A DNA stretch of 64,000 nt from Holacanthus passer (taxonomy: Eukaryota > Chordata > Actinopteri > Pomacanthidae). The stretch is from NCBI GenBank assembly GCA_025331565.1, contig JAFREQ010000034.1, positions 744,001-808,000 of the forward strand, written 5' to 3'. Shown piece by piece: positions 14,130 to 26,669 of this stretch (position 1 is its first letter; each line of letters starts with the position of its first letter). A program made the position numbers and the translations under genes. Under the pieces are notes generated by a model. That model was not told where the DNA came from, searched no databases, and saw only the letters and a program-made list of their open reading frames with translations.

Positions 14130-15735
14130 ATGGCTGAGAACAACACAAATCTCTTTCTGGAAATACTTCAGTCTTTTGATGCCGGTAAGTTGTTTCTTCT
14201 CTTTTCTTTTTTTCTCTTACTTTCTTTTTCATGTGGTCTCTCTGATTGGTACTGTTGTTCTCTCAGGAATCCAAGCTTTAATCACCTCTGGAATAGATAC
14301 AATATGTGGTCCTGATTCCTTTTGAAGTTTACTTTATCCAACAAATTAAAATTTTCAACTTTTCATGATTTTTACAAATACTCTACAATGCACAGACATG
14401 TTTTCTTAGTGTTTTTTTTCCCTTTAGTTTTCCAAAATGTCATTTCCAGATGACTTTTGACCAGTGTCTCATTTCCCTTTTCCCAAAGTTTGCAAAAAAA
14501 ATCTGCTGTGGAAATTTGGGCTGGTAGCAAAGTAGGTTTGTTTTTTTAATGCTTAACTGTATTGAAAGGAAATTGATTTGTTTTCCCTGGCAGCAGTCCA
14601 ATGGGATTTGTCTTAGCCGCTGCATTTTCTCTCTTCTCACAAGCATGCTTATGTTGGCACTACAGCTTCCAAGGCAAAAAAAGGAGAGGCAATGAGCAAA
14701 AAGTCAGTGCCTTTTTTTTTGTAGGAATGAAATGAAATCAGTTTGTTGTCTCCAAAAAAACTTGCTCTCGTAAACATGAAAGAGGAAAGCCTATTATTAT
14801 TTTGAGGAGCAATATCTTGCAAGGCACTTTTGGCAATTCTCCATTGTTACAAACAGATGGTTTTTGTAATCTTGGTAAGGGCATAGATTCTAATTAAATT
14901 TCCTTCCATTCCCAGGGGATGAACAAAAAAGAAATTAATACAAAAAGTCATTAATGAAAAAGCTTTAGATGTATTGCATGTACATAAATAGTATTAAACT
15001 TTTGTTCCTCATAGTAAACTTGAACAGTAAATAAGTTGGATGAAAGATGGAAGAAATGGAAGAAAAACCCAAACAAATCATGAAGAAACAAAGAATATGG
15101 AGGGTGTTTGTAAAGGATATATCAAATATATATAGTGAAGCATAGATTATAAAATGTCCTTTTTGACATGTGTTTCTCTCTTCACAGTCCCTCTGATCAT
15201 AGCGTTCTGTGTGTCTATGGCGGTGGGCCTGGTCTTGGGGGCCCTAGTTTATGTGATCTTGACCTGGATGTCCCGACGGAGAGCAGGCTCTGCCAGCATC
15301 ACCCGTCGCCCTCCTCGCCAATCACGCACATCTTCCCGCAACCGCCCAGGCTTTAACCGAAACAGCAGCTACGACCAACGTAGCAACAACAGTTTGGTCA
15401 GTGCTGCCTTCAGCTTCCACCGCCAGACTTCCTCCCCTGATCACCTTGACCCACTGGGACACAAATCCAGCTTTAGGGCCTCCACCTTCCACCCTCTGCT
15501 CCAGTGCAGCCAAATCGCGAGGGAGGCAGAGGAGGGGAGCCAGACTACGCTGCCTCGTACACCAACTCTGACCACATCCACTGGATCGGCTCAAACAGCA
15601 ACACAGCCAGCTGCCACTCCACCCAGGCCCGAGTCATTTTGGGGGAACAATGGCCTGAGAGGTTTCCATGCTACACAGACCCCACCTCCAGCTTATGAGA
15701 GCATTATTAGAGCTTATCAGGAAACATGTACCTGA
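14130..15735 (+). CDS. myct1: Myc target protein 1
   Basis: Two coding exons: 14130-14184 and 15188-15735, joined in phase 1 through a GTAAGT donor and a TTCACAG acceptor, giving 200 residues. The start is the ATG at 14130 (context GTCATGG). Residues ~19-43 are a hydrophobic membrane segment (LIIAFCVSMAVGLVLGALVY), followed by a basic stop-transfer WMSRRRAG. The cytoplasmic tail is Ser/Arg rich and contains the family signatures SSFRASTFHPLLQC and, near the end, PPPAYESIIRAYQ, both shared with mammalian MYCT1. The protein is slightly shorter than the human one, mainly at the N-terminus. In mammals MYCT1 is expressed in endothelium and blood stem cells; that role is known for the family and not visible here. 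Human VIP, which follows MYCT1, is absent; serac1 comes next. Confidence 0.93.
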
Positions 15736-16689
15736 GAGGAGTGAGAACACCAGGCTGACTCTAACTAAATGAGCCCAGAGTTGTAAATGGATTTACAAAT
15801 GATATTGGACTAAATTGTATTGATTGTATTGATGTGTATTGATTTATATGACCAAGTGGAGCTGAGTGAAGTGAACAAGGACATCAAGGTCAACCGTGTG
15901 CCCTGCTCAATGCAATAACACTCACAACAACACAACAGTTTTGTATATCTTTTGGTTTCTTAATATATATAAATATATGTGGTGTTGACATAAGCATACT
16001 TGCCTTTCGTCATTCAGTACTGATGTAATAGTCATTTGACAATCAGCAATGTGGCAATGGCTGGATATGAACAGAAAATGATTCCTCTTAAATATTAGCA
16101 GCCTGTATTTAGTGATGATTGACAATTATGTATGCTTTAATTTAGACCAGGTAAAACTCTACAAATACATACTGGTGACTGGGCATTTATGCTGCAAAGC
16201 AAGACTTCTCCTTTGTCCCTGCTGATCTTTTAATAACTATGCAAAAGAGAGAATGATTGTGTCTGTATACCCCAAAGGAAGGCGAGTGTTTGTGTTTTAA
16301 CTTGTGACTAATACATTGCAGATGTGTCATTGATGTATCGATACAAAACTTGGTGCAGACAGCTTTAAACTCATTTGATGTTTTAATTACTGCCTCACAT
16401 GTTTTTTACAGAGCTGTGGTATTGTGGGTGTGTGTGGTATTCAAAGTAATTTAGTGCACCTGTGTGTGTGTTTGCATGTACAGTATGAGTGTGAGTGTGA
16501 GAGAGGCAGACGCAGAAAAGTGGGCACTGTGTCAGATGTTTTTGTATTTTATATTTGAATATAATTTGCTGAACTTTTCTAAGTAAGTTAATGCAATAAA
16601 AGCAAGATTCAAAAGCCATATTCCATATTTGACAGATTATTTCTATGTCCAGTCTGACCACTGTTTCCTGGTGGGGGAACTGGTATACC
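15736..16689 (+). other. myct1 3' UTR and downstream spacer
   Basis: AT-rich sequence without coding exons. An AATAAA at 16595-16600 in the right orientation is the most plausible polyadenylation signal for myct1, implying a 3' UTR of roughly 0.9 kb. Minor GT-rich tracts lie near 16430-16500. Confidence 0.55.
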
Positions 16690-17209
16690 CAGAGGTGGAA
16701 GTATACAGATCGTTTACTTAGTAGTACCAGTAAAACAGTGTAAAAATACCATTGCAAGTAAAAGTATTGTATTCAAATTACTACTTGAGTACAAGTACAT
16801 GGATATTATCAGCAGAATGTCATTAAAGTATCAAAGGTAAAAGTAAAAGTTTGTTAACTATTTACATGAAAATATCTGAACAGTTTAGAGTTGAAATGTT
16901 TGGTGGAACAGACAACAACTCAGAGACTACACACTTTATTGTAACTGTGTATAAACTGAAAATGCTGAGAACATCTGGTTTAAACTTTAATAATTTGTTG
17001 GATTTTATATGGTTATTTTTATTTTTTATAACCGGAACTATAACTGAAAAGTTACTACGAACTAAAGCTGTCACATAAATGTAGTGGAGTAAAAAGTACG
17101 ATATTTGCATCTGAGATGTAGTGGAGAAGAAGTAGTCAAGTACAAGTGCCTCAAAATTGTGCTTAAGTACAGTGCTTGAGTAAATGTACTTAGTTACTTT
17201 CCACCACTG
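16690..17209. mobile_element. hAT-type miniature transposon with 8-bp target duplication
   Basis: A 520-bp element with inverted ends CAGAGGTGGAAG and CTTTCCACCACTG, flanked by an 8-bp direct repeat: GGTATACC at 16682-16689 and GGTATAAC at 17210-17217 (7 of 8 match). The subterminal regions are rich in AAGTA / TACTT motifs (for example GAGTACAAGTACATG and GCTTAAGTACAGTGC), typical of abundant non-autonomous hAT elements of fish. It has no transposase frame. Related degenerate pieces occur at 38335-38476, 46725-47165 and 52925-53395. Confidence 0.9.
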
Positions 17210-17944
17210 GGTATAACACATTAAAGTTTATTAAAGGACACTGGTGACCCCAGAACTTTACAGGAGTTTTACAGTAAGTCATCATCTCAGATATTTTATT
17301 GTAAAATGAGTACATTAAAAAATGTTCTTATAAGCATAGGTTGAGTGTATTCTTGATACTAAATCTAAAAATACAACTTTTATAAACTCAGCATTTTATC
17401 GCGTTAGTTGCGGCCGATGACGTAATATTTGTGAGACAAGTTTACCTTGCGTTTATGAACACCGGGCGCTGCAGCCGTGGAGATCATTACGGTAACGTTA
17501 GTGTTTTTAAAACTTGTTAGGCGATAAATAATGTAATGTTAGAGTTCAACAATGAAAATGAACCCGCACAAAAAGGTTAACTTAATCAGTCAGCTGGATG
17601 TCTTACAATTAGTAAACTGGCGGTGAGCTCTAAAAGTGAACCGTTAGCCAAAAGCTAAACCTTTACTAAGTTTATGTTTAGCTAGCGCTTACTTTAGCTT
17701 GAGCCGTCGTTATTGTTTAACTGTGTTTATGTTACCATTAGCGTTGTGACACGTGACTTTTAGTGTAACATGAAGCTGAATGATGGCGTTAGACTGACTG
17801 ACAGATGAGGTGACAATCACAACTGGCTTAACGTAGTTATTCCGAGTTAACTGGAGCTACGCTAGCTAACGTTAGCTGGAGGACTTGTGGATGTGTAAGT
17901 GGATTTGGTGGTTTGATTAACTTATGGGGATATACAGGCGGAGG
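17210..17944 (+). promoter_or_regulatory. Likely serac1 promoter and 5' UTR region
   Basis: From about 17400 the sequence becomes relatively CpG-containing and has several GTTAGC/GCTAAC-type motifs, common in fish housekeeping promoters. A CRE-like TGACGTAA lies at 17418-17425. The transcription start was not identified. A TATACAG at 17931-17937 just before the start codon could be a splice acceptor for an untranslated first exon. Confidence 0.4.
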
Positions 17945-20900
17945 ATGTCTGTTGCAGCTCTACGTTTGATCCGCTGTCGGAGGCTGAGTACAGCTGGGCG
18001 GCCTGGAGTGAACAAAGTGTTCCAGTGGAAACATTTAAGTAAGTTATTAGACATAATTGTCCTACGTGTACACTTTCATAGACCTAAGTACTCTGAATAC
18101 ATGTATTCAACCTTTATGCTTTTGTGAGTACGCCTTCAAACTCTTATCTAATATAGGTTCATTTTCTGTTGACATTTAGGGAAGTTTGCTAAAGTAACTG
18201 GTGCAGTTGTCTTGGGGTAAGTTATAGTATCCACATAACAGATTTGAATCCTCGATTGCTAACTATTGTTATTGCTACGTCCCAGCTTATCCATTGCTTT
18301 TCTACAGGGGCTGCCTTTTTATCACTTATGAAGTGGAGGCCTTGGACAAGGCTGTGACCATTGACACTCGTGCAATTCTTCAGGAGAAGTACAAGTCTTA
18401 CATCTACCTGAAAGCCACTCCCTCAGATGAAAAGGAGAACCTGACTGCAGGTGCTGAAAGTCATTCATCTAGGCCAAAGTGGGAAATTATCATGTGTCCT
18501 CTTAAACACCAGACAAAACTGAAATGAATATGACCATCTTTAGTTTAGATGTATTGTGTTTGGACATTGCCAGACCAGCTGAATGACATCTGGAAAATAT
18601 GCTGAGTGGCTTTATTTCTTTCTTGTATGAACAAAAAGTCATACTGAGTTTGCCATGTCCAGGTGCCTAGTGACATCTGTTATAATTACTTTGCGTCTTT
18701 CCTTCCCCTCTCTACTATCTTTCCTGTCTGCACGTTTGGGTCAGTCTGTTGACCGATCTCACTTCCACTGGTCAAGGCTCCCATATAATGGAAATAATCA
18801 CCTCCCAACTTAGACTGAGATAGCAACTAGCAACCACTACTAAATGGCTTCTGTTACATTGGTAGAGTTTTTTTTTAATAGAAATTAAGTTCAGATTTTT
18901 TTTCACACCATGTGTCTTTTCCAGAGCTCACGCACAAAGCAAGGAGGGAACTTCATAAAGCAGCAAGGCGGTTTCTGGAAATGTCATCTAGGCTTTTGCT
19001 GCAATCACTAGATGGTAAGAGACTAAAAGTTGTCATTATACTGGAACAGCTCACCTTCAAATCACACTTAAAGTGAAACAGAGTGAAACTGTATTACTGC
19101 CCTTATGTTTTTAAAATTGGAAAGTAGAAGTTGGTAATAGAAGCACAAATATTTATTCTCAGAAATCCACGGTTGCCCAGTCATTTCTGGCCAAAGGAAA
19201 CACCTGCCTTGTACATGCACATCCTGTTTTGAATGTGACATAGTTGGAAAATATGCTAGGCATTAGGGGCATTACTGTGCATATTGTGCAATTGGCTGAT
19301 TGTTTTTGTCACCTTGTATTAACTCTGTATGGTAAGTCACTCATGACTTTTGATTGTAAATACACAGATTGTTTATGATTATATAAATATGTGGCGTCTT
19401 TTCATTAAATCATCTTCCAGTAAGACATGTAATAAATTAACTTTTGACTTAAAAATTAATAGCTGCCAAGTTGATGACACAAGGTTTGAGACCACAAGGT
19501 TTGTAACCTCTTAGCTATTGTCATAATCTGAAAGTGGTACCTTAGACACTGGTAGTTAGTCATGGTAGATACAGTTTGAATGCAATTCCAGAGTGCATTT
19601 AGGAATATTTGTAGCTGCCTTTATCCACTTCTGTTCTGTAAATGTTGGGCTATTTAATTTGTTCTCTCTATGTATGTATTAGAGCACTTTAGCCATGTGG
19701 ATGCAGACCCTCATGAGGTGGCATTATGGGTCTTACTGAAGAGGACACAGTCAGCCAATAAAGCCATCAGATTACAGGCTGTACAGGAACTTGCAGAAAA
19801 TCACCACTGGCACGGTAATAAAAAAAACAACCACAAAAATTATTGCATATCACTGTTTACGGTATATTAAAATAGTGAATTCACACCTGTTGTCAATAAT
19901 GCAGACTACCAGTACCAGACAGCAGCTCAGGTGATAGACCAGCGAACAGCAGTGGGCCTGGCCCGGACTCCGCAGGTAGATCTTCGATTCTTCCTGCGCA
20001 CACCAGTACTGCCTGACCTGGAGGATGTAAGTATCACCGTATAATAGTTTATTATGTAGAATACCTCTATTACTTGCAAAACACGTTCATCCACAGGCTT
20101 TGTTTCCATACTAAAATAAATGGCTCAACATTTTTTGATTGTTGTGTATTACTTAAGAGTTTTCTCAAAAAAATCAGATTTGTGACATTATGTCTTGTTG
20201 AGATAGGCTATAATAGAGGTATAACAGGTATATAAAATGACAACAAAGAAATGTTAACTTCTTCACAGGGTTTTTCGGCAGAGGATGGACTGAGGCAGTT
20301 GCTGGGGTCTCTGCCTCAGTCTGAGGTGGACAAATGTGTTCAATACTTCACTTCACTGGCCCTGAGAGAGAGCACCCAGTCCTTGGCAGCACAACGGGTA
20401 AGTGAGAGGGTACAGTCTTTTGGAAAGTGACTAAGCACCAGGAGAACAACTCTTTGTTTGTTCCTAAAGCTTGAAAATTCAATTCCCATTTAAATGCTCT
20501 TATGAATGCATACACCCCCCTATGTTGCAGGGTGGTCTGTGGTGTTTTGGAGGTAATGGGCTGCCTTATGCCCAAAGCCTCACCTCTGTTCCCTCTGAGA
20601 AGGTGGAATCCTTCTGCCTACAGGCACTGGTTCAGCACTCAAAGGTAATGATGGCCACATGATTTAGTCTTGGGTCAAGTTGTCTGATTCCTTTTATTAA
20701 ACTGATCATAATTATCAGTTAAAGACAATCTTGCTCATCTTCCCCCAACATTGTTTTAGTTCAGTTAATTCAGTGGATTGTTATGCTTCATGGGACTCTT
20801 ATAAGCATGCACGTATTTATAGAACAGTGCTTTAATTGTATATACTTGCTATTCATGGTTTTCTGAGCAGAAACAACTCAGTAGATTGGATATATGTTCT

Positions 20901-23803
20901 AAACTTACTGAAACACATCATGTCTGCAGGTACAGAGCCACTGTGACCACATAGTTGCCAACGGGGGCCTGCAGCTCCTCCAGAGGGTTTATCAGCTTCG
21001 CAGAGACTCCCTGAAGATTCAGAGGAACATTGTTCGTATCATAGGAAACTTGGCACTCAATGAGAGCATTCACCAGGCCATAGCCCAGTCTGGTAAGTCT
21101 GCAACTCGTCTGATATTTCCATAGAGGCTTCTGTTAAAGTATAATCTTGACTGGGTGTACTGAGTATGCTATTAAAAACAAGATCTACAGCCTTTTCTTG
21201 CATGTGCCCATTTAATCGACAGATTACCTATTCACCATTGCAAAGACTTTATTATTTAAATGTTTTTTTATTTTGTCCCCTCAGCTATAAGCTGTCAACC
21301 CCAAAGCTTTACAGTATTCATATGTATCCACAATTTTGTGTATGTTGTGTTTGTTTTCTATATTTTATACATTATGTCTCAATTGTATTCACTCAAAACT
21401 GAACAACAAATGGATCCAATCCTTTTTTTTTTCTTCCTTAACTATAAAACACCTTCAGGCTGGATATCGGTCCTGGCTGAGATGATGCAGTCTCCTCATG
21501 TCATGCAGGCGTCTCATGCAGCCCGTGCTCTGGCCAACCTGGATAAGGAGGCAGTGAAAGAGAAATACCAAGATGGTGTTTATATCCTCCACCCACAAAC
21601 ACGTGGCAAGTAGGAAAACAATTAATTCTATTCAGACATATTTTTAATAATGTATTATTTTCACTTTATTTTATATGAAATCCAACACTCATCTTTGACA
21701 ATGTATTAATTTCCAGCCAGCCAATCAAAGCAGATGTGCTCTTCATCCATGGGATTCTTGGGGCAGCTTTTAAGACGTGGAGGCAGAAGGACCGCATTAT
21801 GTCAGAGGAAGAGAAGGAGGCAGAAAGCACGGACGACTACACAGAGTGCTGGCCAAAGGTGAAAAATCTACCGAATCCTTCCTCTAATCACCATGGATTA
21901 CCATGGATCAACATAAAGTGTCTTTCCATGTTTTCACTCCTACAATGAAATGAAATCTTTGGAACAATTACGGATTAATCATCGCTCACTTCCGTGTTGT
22001 TGTGTCCTCTTTTATTGGCAGTCATGGTTGGCTGCTGACTGTCCAAATCTGAGAGTACTATCGGTAGAGTATGACAGTCACCTCAGTGACTGGATGGCCA
22101 AGTGTCCCGCTGAAAATCAGAGGTAAGGAATCTGTAGTTTCTATATATGTCCACTGGTGTTTAAATATAAAATATTGTGGGATTGAGTATGGGCAATTTT
22201 TTTATTTAAATATTTATTTTGATTAACAGTTATTACTTACTAATAGTATTAATAGTATTTTGGACAATTTAGTAATTTATACACAACAAAGTTAATTAAG
22301 CTACAATTTTTAGTGAAATTAAATATTTTATTATCCCAAATGTTCCAGTATTCACTCTACACAATGCCAACCGACTCTTGATGAGAGAACTTTTGATTAA
22401 TTTTTTTACTTTGGTCTCTTCAGGAAATCCTTAGCTTACAGAAGTCGAGAGCTGCTAAAGAAGTTAAAGCTGGCAGGAGTTGGAGAGAGGCCTGTGGTCT
22501 GGGTAGCCCACAGTATGGGAGGTATTTTGTCAAAACTTTCCTTCCACAAGCATGTTAGATTGTTACTCAAATCTCTTGAACACAGCATGAACAACAAATG
22601 GCTTTGTCTTATTGCACACATGTCCCTATATGTGCTTTTATTTGTCTTATTTAAAAGTTGTGCTCACTTTCTGCTGGTATCCTATTGTGTTTGATTTCGC
22701 CATCAGGACTGCTTGTGAAGAAAATGCTGCTGGATGCCTCAGAGGACCCAGATATGCATGGACTGTTGAAGAACACCAAGGGCATTGTGTTCTATAGTGT
22801 TCCTCACCATGGCACCTTTATGGCAGAGTACTCTGTCAATGTCCGATATCTCCTCTTTCCCTCTATAGAAGTCAGAGAACTCTGTAAAGGTAAGTGTATA
22901 AAATTAAATCTAAGGTCCAAGACTGTTTGTTTCATAGAAATTGTTCAATATCTACTGTGAGTTGTTGTCCATGTGTTTTAAGACTCACCAGCACTGCGAA
23001 ACCTGAATGAGAACTTCCTGAACATGGCCAAAGAAAAGGAATTCAAGGTGCTGAGCTTTGCAGAGACGCTGCCAACAAACATTGGTCCTATGATCAAGAT
23101 ACTGGTGGTACCGACACAGTCAGCAAGTGAGTAACACTAAAGGCAATGGGGAAAAAAGACATCTATCAGTGATGTACATCATAAATATGAATGCCTGAGC
23201 AAAAATAGCAGATCTTAAAAGCTATGTGTCTGTAATCTTGTTCCTTTAGCTCTAGTGTCACATAGCCAGACCTATCTCCATACTTGGTTTGAGCACTTTG
23301 CCAGCACAATCGTCTTGAGCGGCACTAAACACAGGATGCAGCAATGGTGCCCTTGCAAAATTATACAGAGAGGAACTTGTTTTAGTGAAACATTTGCATG
23401 TGGGGAGGCGGGCCCTGGCATTAAAATGGCTAAATCCCTGCAAAAGAAAACGCCATATTAAACAGTAAAAGACATATGTTTACTATGTGTTACAAGCAGG
23501 CCAGCCTTATTGCACAATCCACATCTTCGTCAAAACTTGCCACTTTCAGCATGTAGGTAAGCTTGCTTGAAATGGTCTGGCAACGGCAGGTTTATTCCAA
23601 CAGCTTGCTTCCTCTGAGTCAGACTGCTTTAGCACTTACTTTGATCCTGCTTTTGTTTGGTTTCAGATCTTGGCATCGGGGAGCTCATAGAGGTGGATGT
23701 AGATCATCTCAACATCTGCAAGCCAGAGAAGAAAGACTCATTTTTGTACAAGCGCAGTCTTCAATTCATCCAGGAAGCACTGCAGAGCTACATCAGCCAC
23801 TGA
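17945..23803 (+). CDS. serac1: SERAC1, serine active site containing protein
   Basis: Sixteen coding exons: 17945-18038, 18180-18216, 18308-18450, 18925-19014, 19683-19814, 19905-20026, 20269-20397, 20531-20644, 20930-21092, 21459-21609, 21717-21858, 22022-22122, 22424-22521, 22707-22889, 22983-23126, 23667-23803. All phases agree and give 659 residues (human 654). The start is MSVAALRLIRCRR, aligned with human MSLAA. Residues ~34-52 form an N-terminal membrane anchor (VTGAVVLGGCLFITYEV). The middle is helical-repeat-like (GGLWCFGGNGLPYA, SHAARALANLD). The C-terminal lipase domain begins around KADVLFIHGILGAAFKTW and has the nucleophile motif HSMGG, Ser503, split between exons 13 and 14, then SVPHHGTFMAEYS. 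The family acts in phosphatidylglycerol remodelling at mitochondria-ER contacts. No frameshift or lost catalytic residue was seen. Confidence 0.95.
23265..23581. repeat. Probable miniature repeat in the last serac1 intron
   Basis: Within intron 15 (23127-23666), GCCAGACC at 23265-23272 is mirrored by GGTCTGGC at 23574-23581. The start, with GTGTCACATAGCCAGACC, resembles a repeat widespread in fish genomes. No clear target duplication was found, so boundaries and class are uncertain. Confidence 0.45.
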
Positions 23804-25611
23804 CTGCTATGAACACAAATACACTGATACAACCTACTGTTTACTTGAAAGAGCACTATCACCCACCCCAAACCAAATGGAAACATAACTGCCTCTCCTT
23901 GTTGTACATTTACATGAACAACCACTAATGTGATCATAGTTAGGGAAATTAAATTTATTTACACATTGATTTCAGTGAAGAGTTGTAAGTTGTGATGAAA
24001 GAAACCTGGGTGCTTATTTTGTTCTCCTAGTCATCCTCCTGCATTGGTCTCTCTCACTAGTAAGTCAGATGAATTTTAAAAATCACTTGAATTTTATAGA
24101 ACATAATTATAACATTTACAAGTAAGATCGTGAAAATGTATTCTTTTATTTTTCCATTTCATCTTACACCACTTACCAGCTTATATGGCACATAATGCTC
24201 ATACCATATTTACTTAAAGATGCATTGACATGTCATTGCCACTTGTGCTCCTCAGTATTTTTGACCAGAGCAATGATTTACAATTTTATTTTCAGATTTA
24301 TGTATTTTGTGCTAATTACTGTATGACAGTCACGTTTGCCAAAACATATTCCTTCCTGAACCTTACCTCAAATAGACCTATATTAATATTAGTTCAGGTT
24401 ACTTTATTTATTTCTATGGGACTAGTCAAGCATTTGGTTTTTAATCTCCTTGTGTTTGTAGTCCAAATTACCAGAATGAATAAATTATGAAGATGAAGGC
24501 TTTGTTTGACTTGTCAATGTACTGCATCATTTTCATTTCAAAGCCACATTGCAATGCATATCTCATGAGATTTATTTTATCATATTAATACTACAGTGTT
24601 GTGAAAAATGCACTTTCATGCTTTTCCTATTGGTGTGACAAAACCGCAGAAATAAACAGTACATTATTCCAAAGTTAGACAATATGACCATACAAACAGA
24701 TAATATAAATCTGATTGCTGTCAGATGTTGCTATACAGCGGTATATATCCCTTTCAAATATCTGGGTGTCATTCCCAATAGGTCGTTTTACCTATCAACT
24801 TCACAATAGATTTTCTAAAAATGTAACTATGTCAATGTTGTATAACAATATAGCGATATAAAATTATGTAATTGTAGAGGATTTTATCCATATTACCCAC
24901 AGCGACATTAACCCGTTTTATCATTAATATTTACAAAGTACCTATTTATAATGAATGGTAATAATTAGCACTAATATACAAATATGCAGCTTCTTTAATC
25001 AGATGGGAACCATCACCGAAATCACCGATAATGTAATATATTCCATTTACTTCACATACGCAATTTCGTAGCATTGAAAATTGTCCCTTGGTTCGCACCG
25101 TACGTCGTCCCACAATGGTTTAAGAAGTTAGCATCGTTAACAACCGCAGCTATCAGGTTGGTGACAGTCCTTCTCATATTCGCTTTAATGTCGTCACATA
25201 TTTTACATTTCCCGGTAGCTTGTTCTCTTCAATATGTGAAAATCGTAGTACTTTGCAAAATTTCTCCGGGATTATAATTAGGTAGCTACTTTTGAGCTAA
25301 CGTTGGCGTTAGCATGCTAACCAGGTTCAATCATAAGCAGCAGTCGTGTTCTAACGCTAATGTTAATTAAATGTTTTTGTTTTCTGAGGTGACGTTAGAA
25401 CATTGTTTAATTAAAACACCAAGACCCAAACATGAACTTTACGATTTTTGGTTCACGTTTCTTGATTGTAATTTACTGTGCTGAGTTTACCAATTGCTAC
25501 GTTAGCTACTCGTGTTTACGGTAAGGAAAAGTCACACATCTTTGTTTACTGTTCTGCAGGTTGTGAGCATTTTTATTTGCATCGACTGTCGATTCATCTA
25601 CACCTGTTAAC
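23804..25611. other. serac1 3' UTR and gtf2h5 promoter region
   Basis: AATAAA motifs at 24479-24484 and near 24650 are candidate serac1 polyadenylation signals. The segment 25040-25560, just upstream of the gtf2h5 ATG, has several GCTAACGTTAGC-like motifs and is the likely gtf2h5 promoter, possibly with an untranslated first exon. No other gene is supported. Confidence 0.5.
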
Positions 25612-25991
25612 ATGGTCAACGTACACAAAGGCGTCCTTGTTGAATGGTGAGGGAAATCTGCCCAGAGATCTTTGTATCTAGATCAAGTAACTCCGATGCT
25701 GTTACAAAAAATAAGACTCCTATGACGAAATCCAGTACCAAATAACATTATTCCTCACATTTGTGCTGAATGTAATAACCAAGTTGTCTCCCCACTTCTC
25801 ATTCGACCAGTGATCCTGCCATGAAACAGTTCCTCCTCTACCTGGATGAAAAAATGGCCCTGGGGAAGAAATTCATCCTCAAGGACCTTGACGACACACA
25901 CCTCTTCATCCTGGCAGAGGTGGTTCACATCCTGCAGGAAAGAGTTGGCGAGTTAATGGATCAGAATTCATTCCCCATCACACAGAAATAA
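25612..25991 (+). CDS. gtf2h5: General transcription factor IIH subunit 5 (TTDA/p8)
   Basis: Two coding exons, 25612-25646 and 25811-25991, joined in phase 2 (GAATG / TGAT), giving 71 residues, exactly the human length. The N-terminus MVNVHKGVLVEC and the core DPAMKQFLLYLDE, LDDTHLFILAEVVHILQERV and GELMDQNSF match the human protein nearly throughout. It is the smallest TFIIH core subunit. It stabilises the complex by binding XPD's partner p52, and it is required for nucleotide-excision repair and basal transcription in the nucleus. In human 6q25.3 GTF2H5 also lies beside SERAC1. AATAAA at 26268-26273 is a good polyadenylation signal. Confidence 0.97.
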
Positions 25992-26267
25992 CCCTCAACT
26001 TTTTCAAAGAACTTTCTTCTCGGACTTCAGACTGTTTAAATGAACGTGGCTTGCAATGTTATAAATGCAAATTGAAATGGAGTAAAAACAAAAAAAAGTG
26101 TTGGCTTAACTTGTGCTGTCTTTTCATTTTTTCCATTAGGAAATTTGTTGAATACATTTCATTGTTTCTTGATATTAGTTTAAATTGCTGATCTGAGTTA
26201 TCCTTTCTACATCTCCCTGTATGTGTTTTTTTATGGAGTTGATGAAAGCAGTAAGAATCAGAACCAA

Positions 26268-26273
26268 AATAAA
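26268..26273 (+). terminator. Polyadenylation signal of gtf2h5
   Basis: AATAAA about 280 bases after the gtf2h5 stop codon, in the same orientation. It implies a short 3' UTR that ends before the oppositely oriented U2 gene. Confidence 0.65.
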
Positions 26274-26669
26274 GAGACAAAGGTGTTCAGAGCTGCAAAA
26301 TTGGCTGTTATTTTTCAGTGGGTTTGGCACTAATAGTGACCTTTTCATATTTTAACAGAAGTAACAACCTAGACAACAACCTATACAGACTTCTATAAGG
26401 AGTGTTCCTGTTTTATCCATGGACTGCAGAGAACTCCTCAACCTTGTGGTGGAAGTCAGCATATTTCAATTTGCAATGTCCCTGTTGTAAAGAGAGTTAC
26501 TTTTATGATCATCATTGGTTATTCACTTTGCTGCCTCTGATTCTTTAAATTGAGATACAGACTTTGCAGATCACAACAACACAAACTATATCCGCTAAGT
26601 TTTTACAATAGATATAAGTAACCATAATTTCTGTATATTGATACAGTTCATTAACATTTAACATTGAGA

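Noticed and set aside
13653..14325. Frames of 138 (minus) and 129 (plus) codons around the myct1 start
   Set aside because: Low-complexity purine/pyrimidine-rich 5' UTR and the myct1 intron produce them; the myct1 exon uses another frame.
17896..17937. A 42-base GTAAGT…ACAG intron just before the serac1 start
   Set aside because: Too short for a vertebrate intron. The acceptor may instead pair with a more distant donor, or the sequence may be plain 5' UTR.
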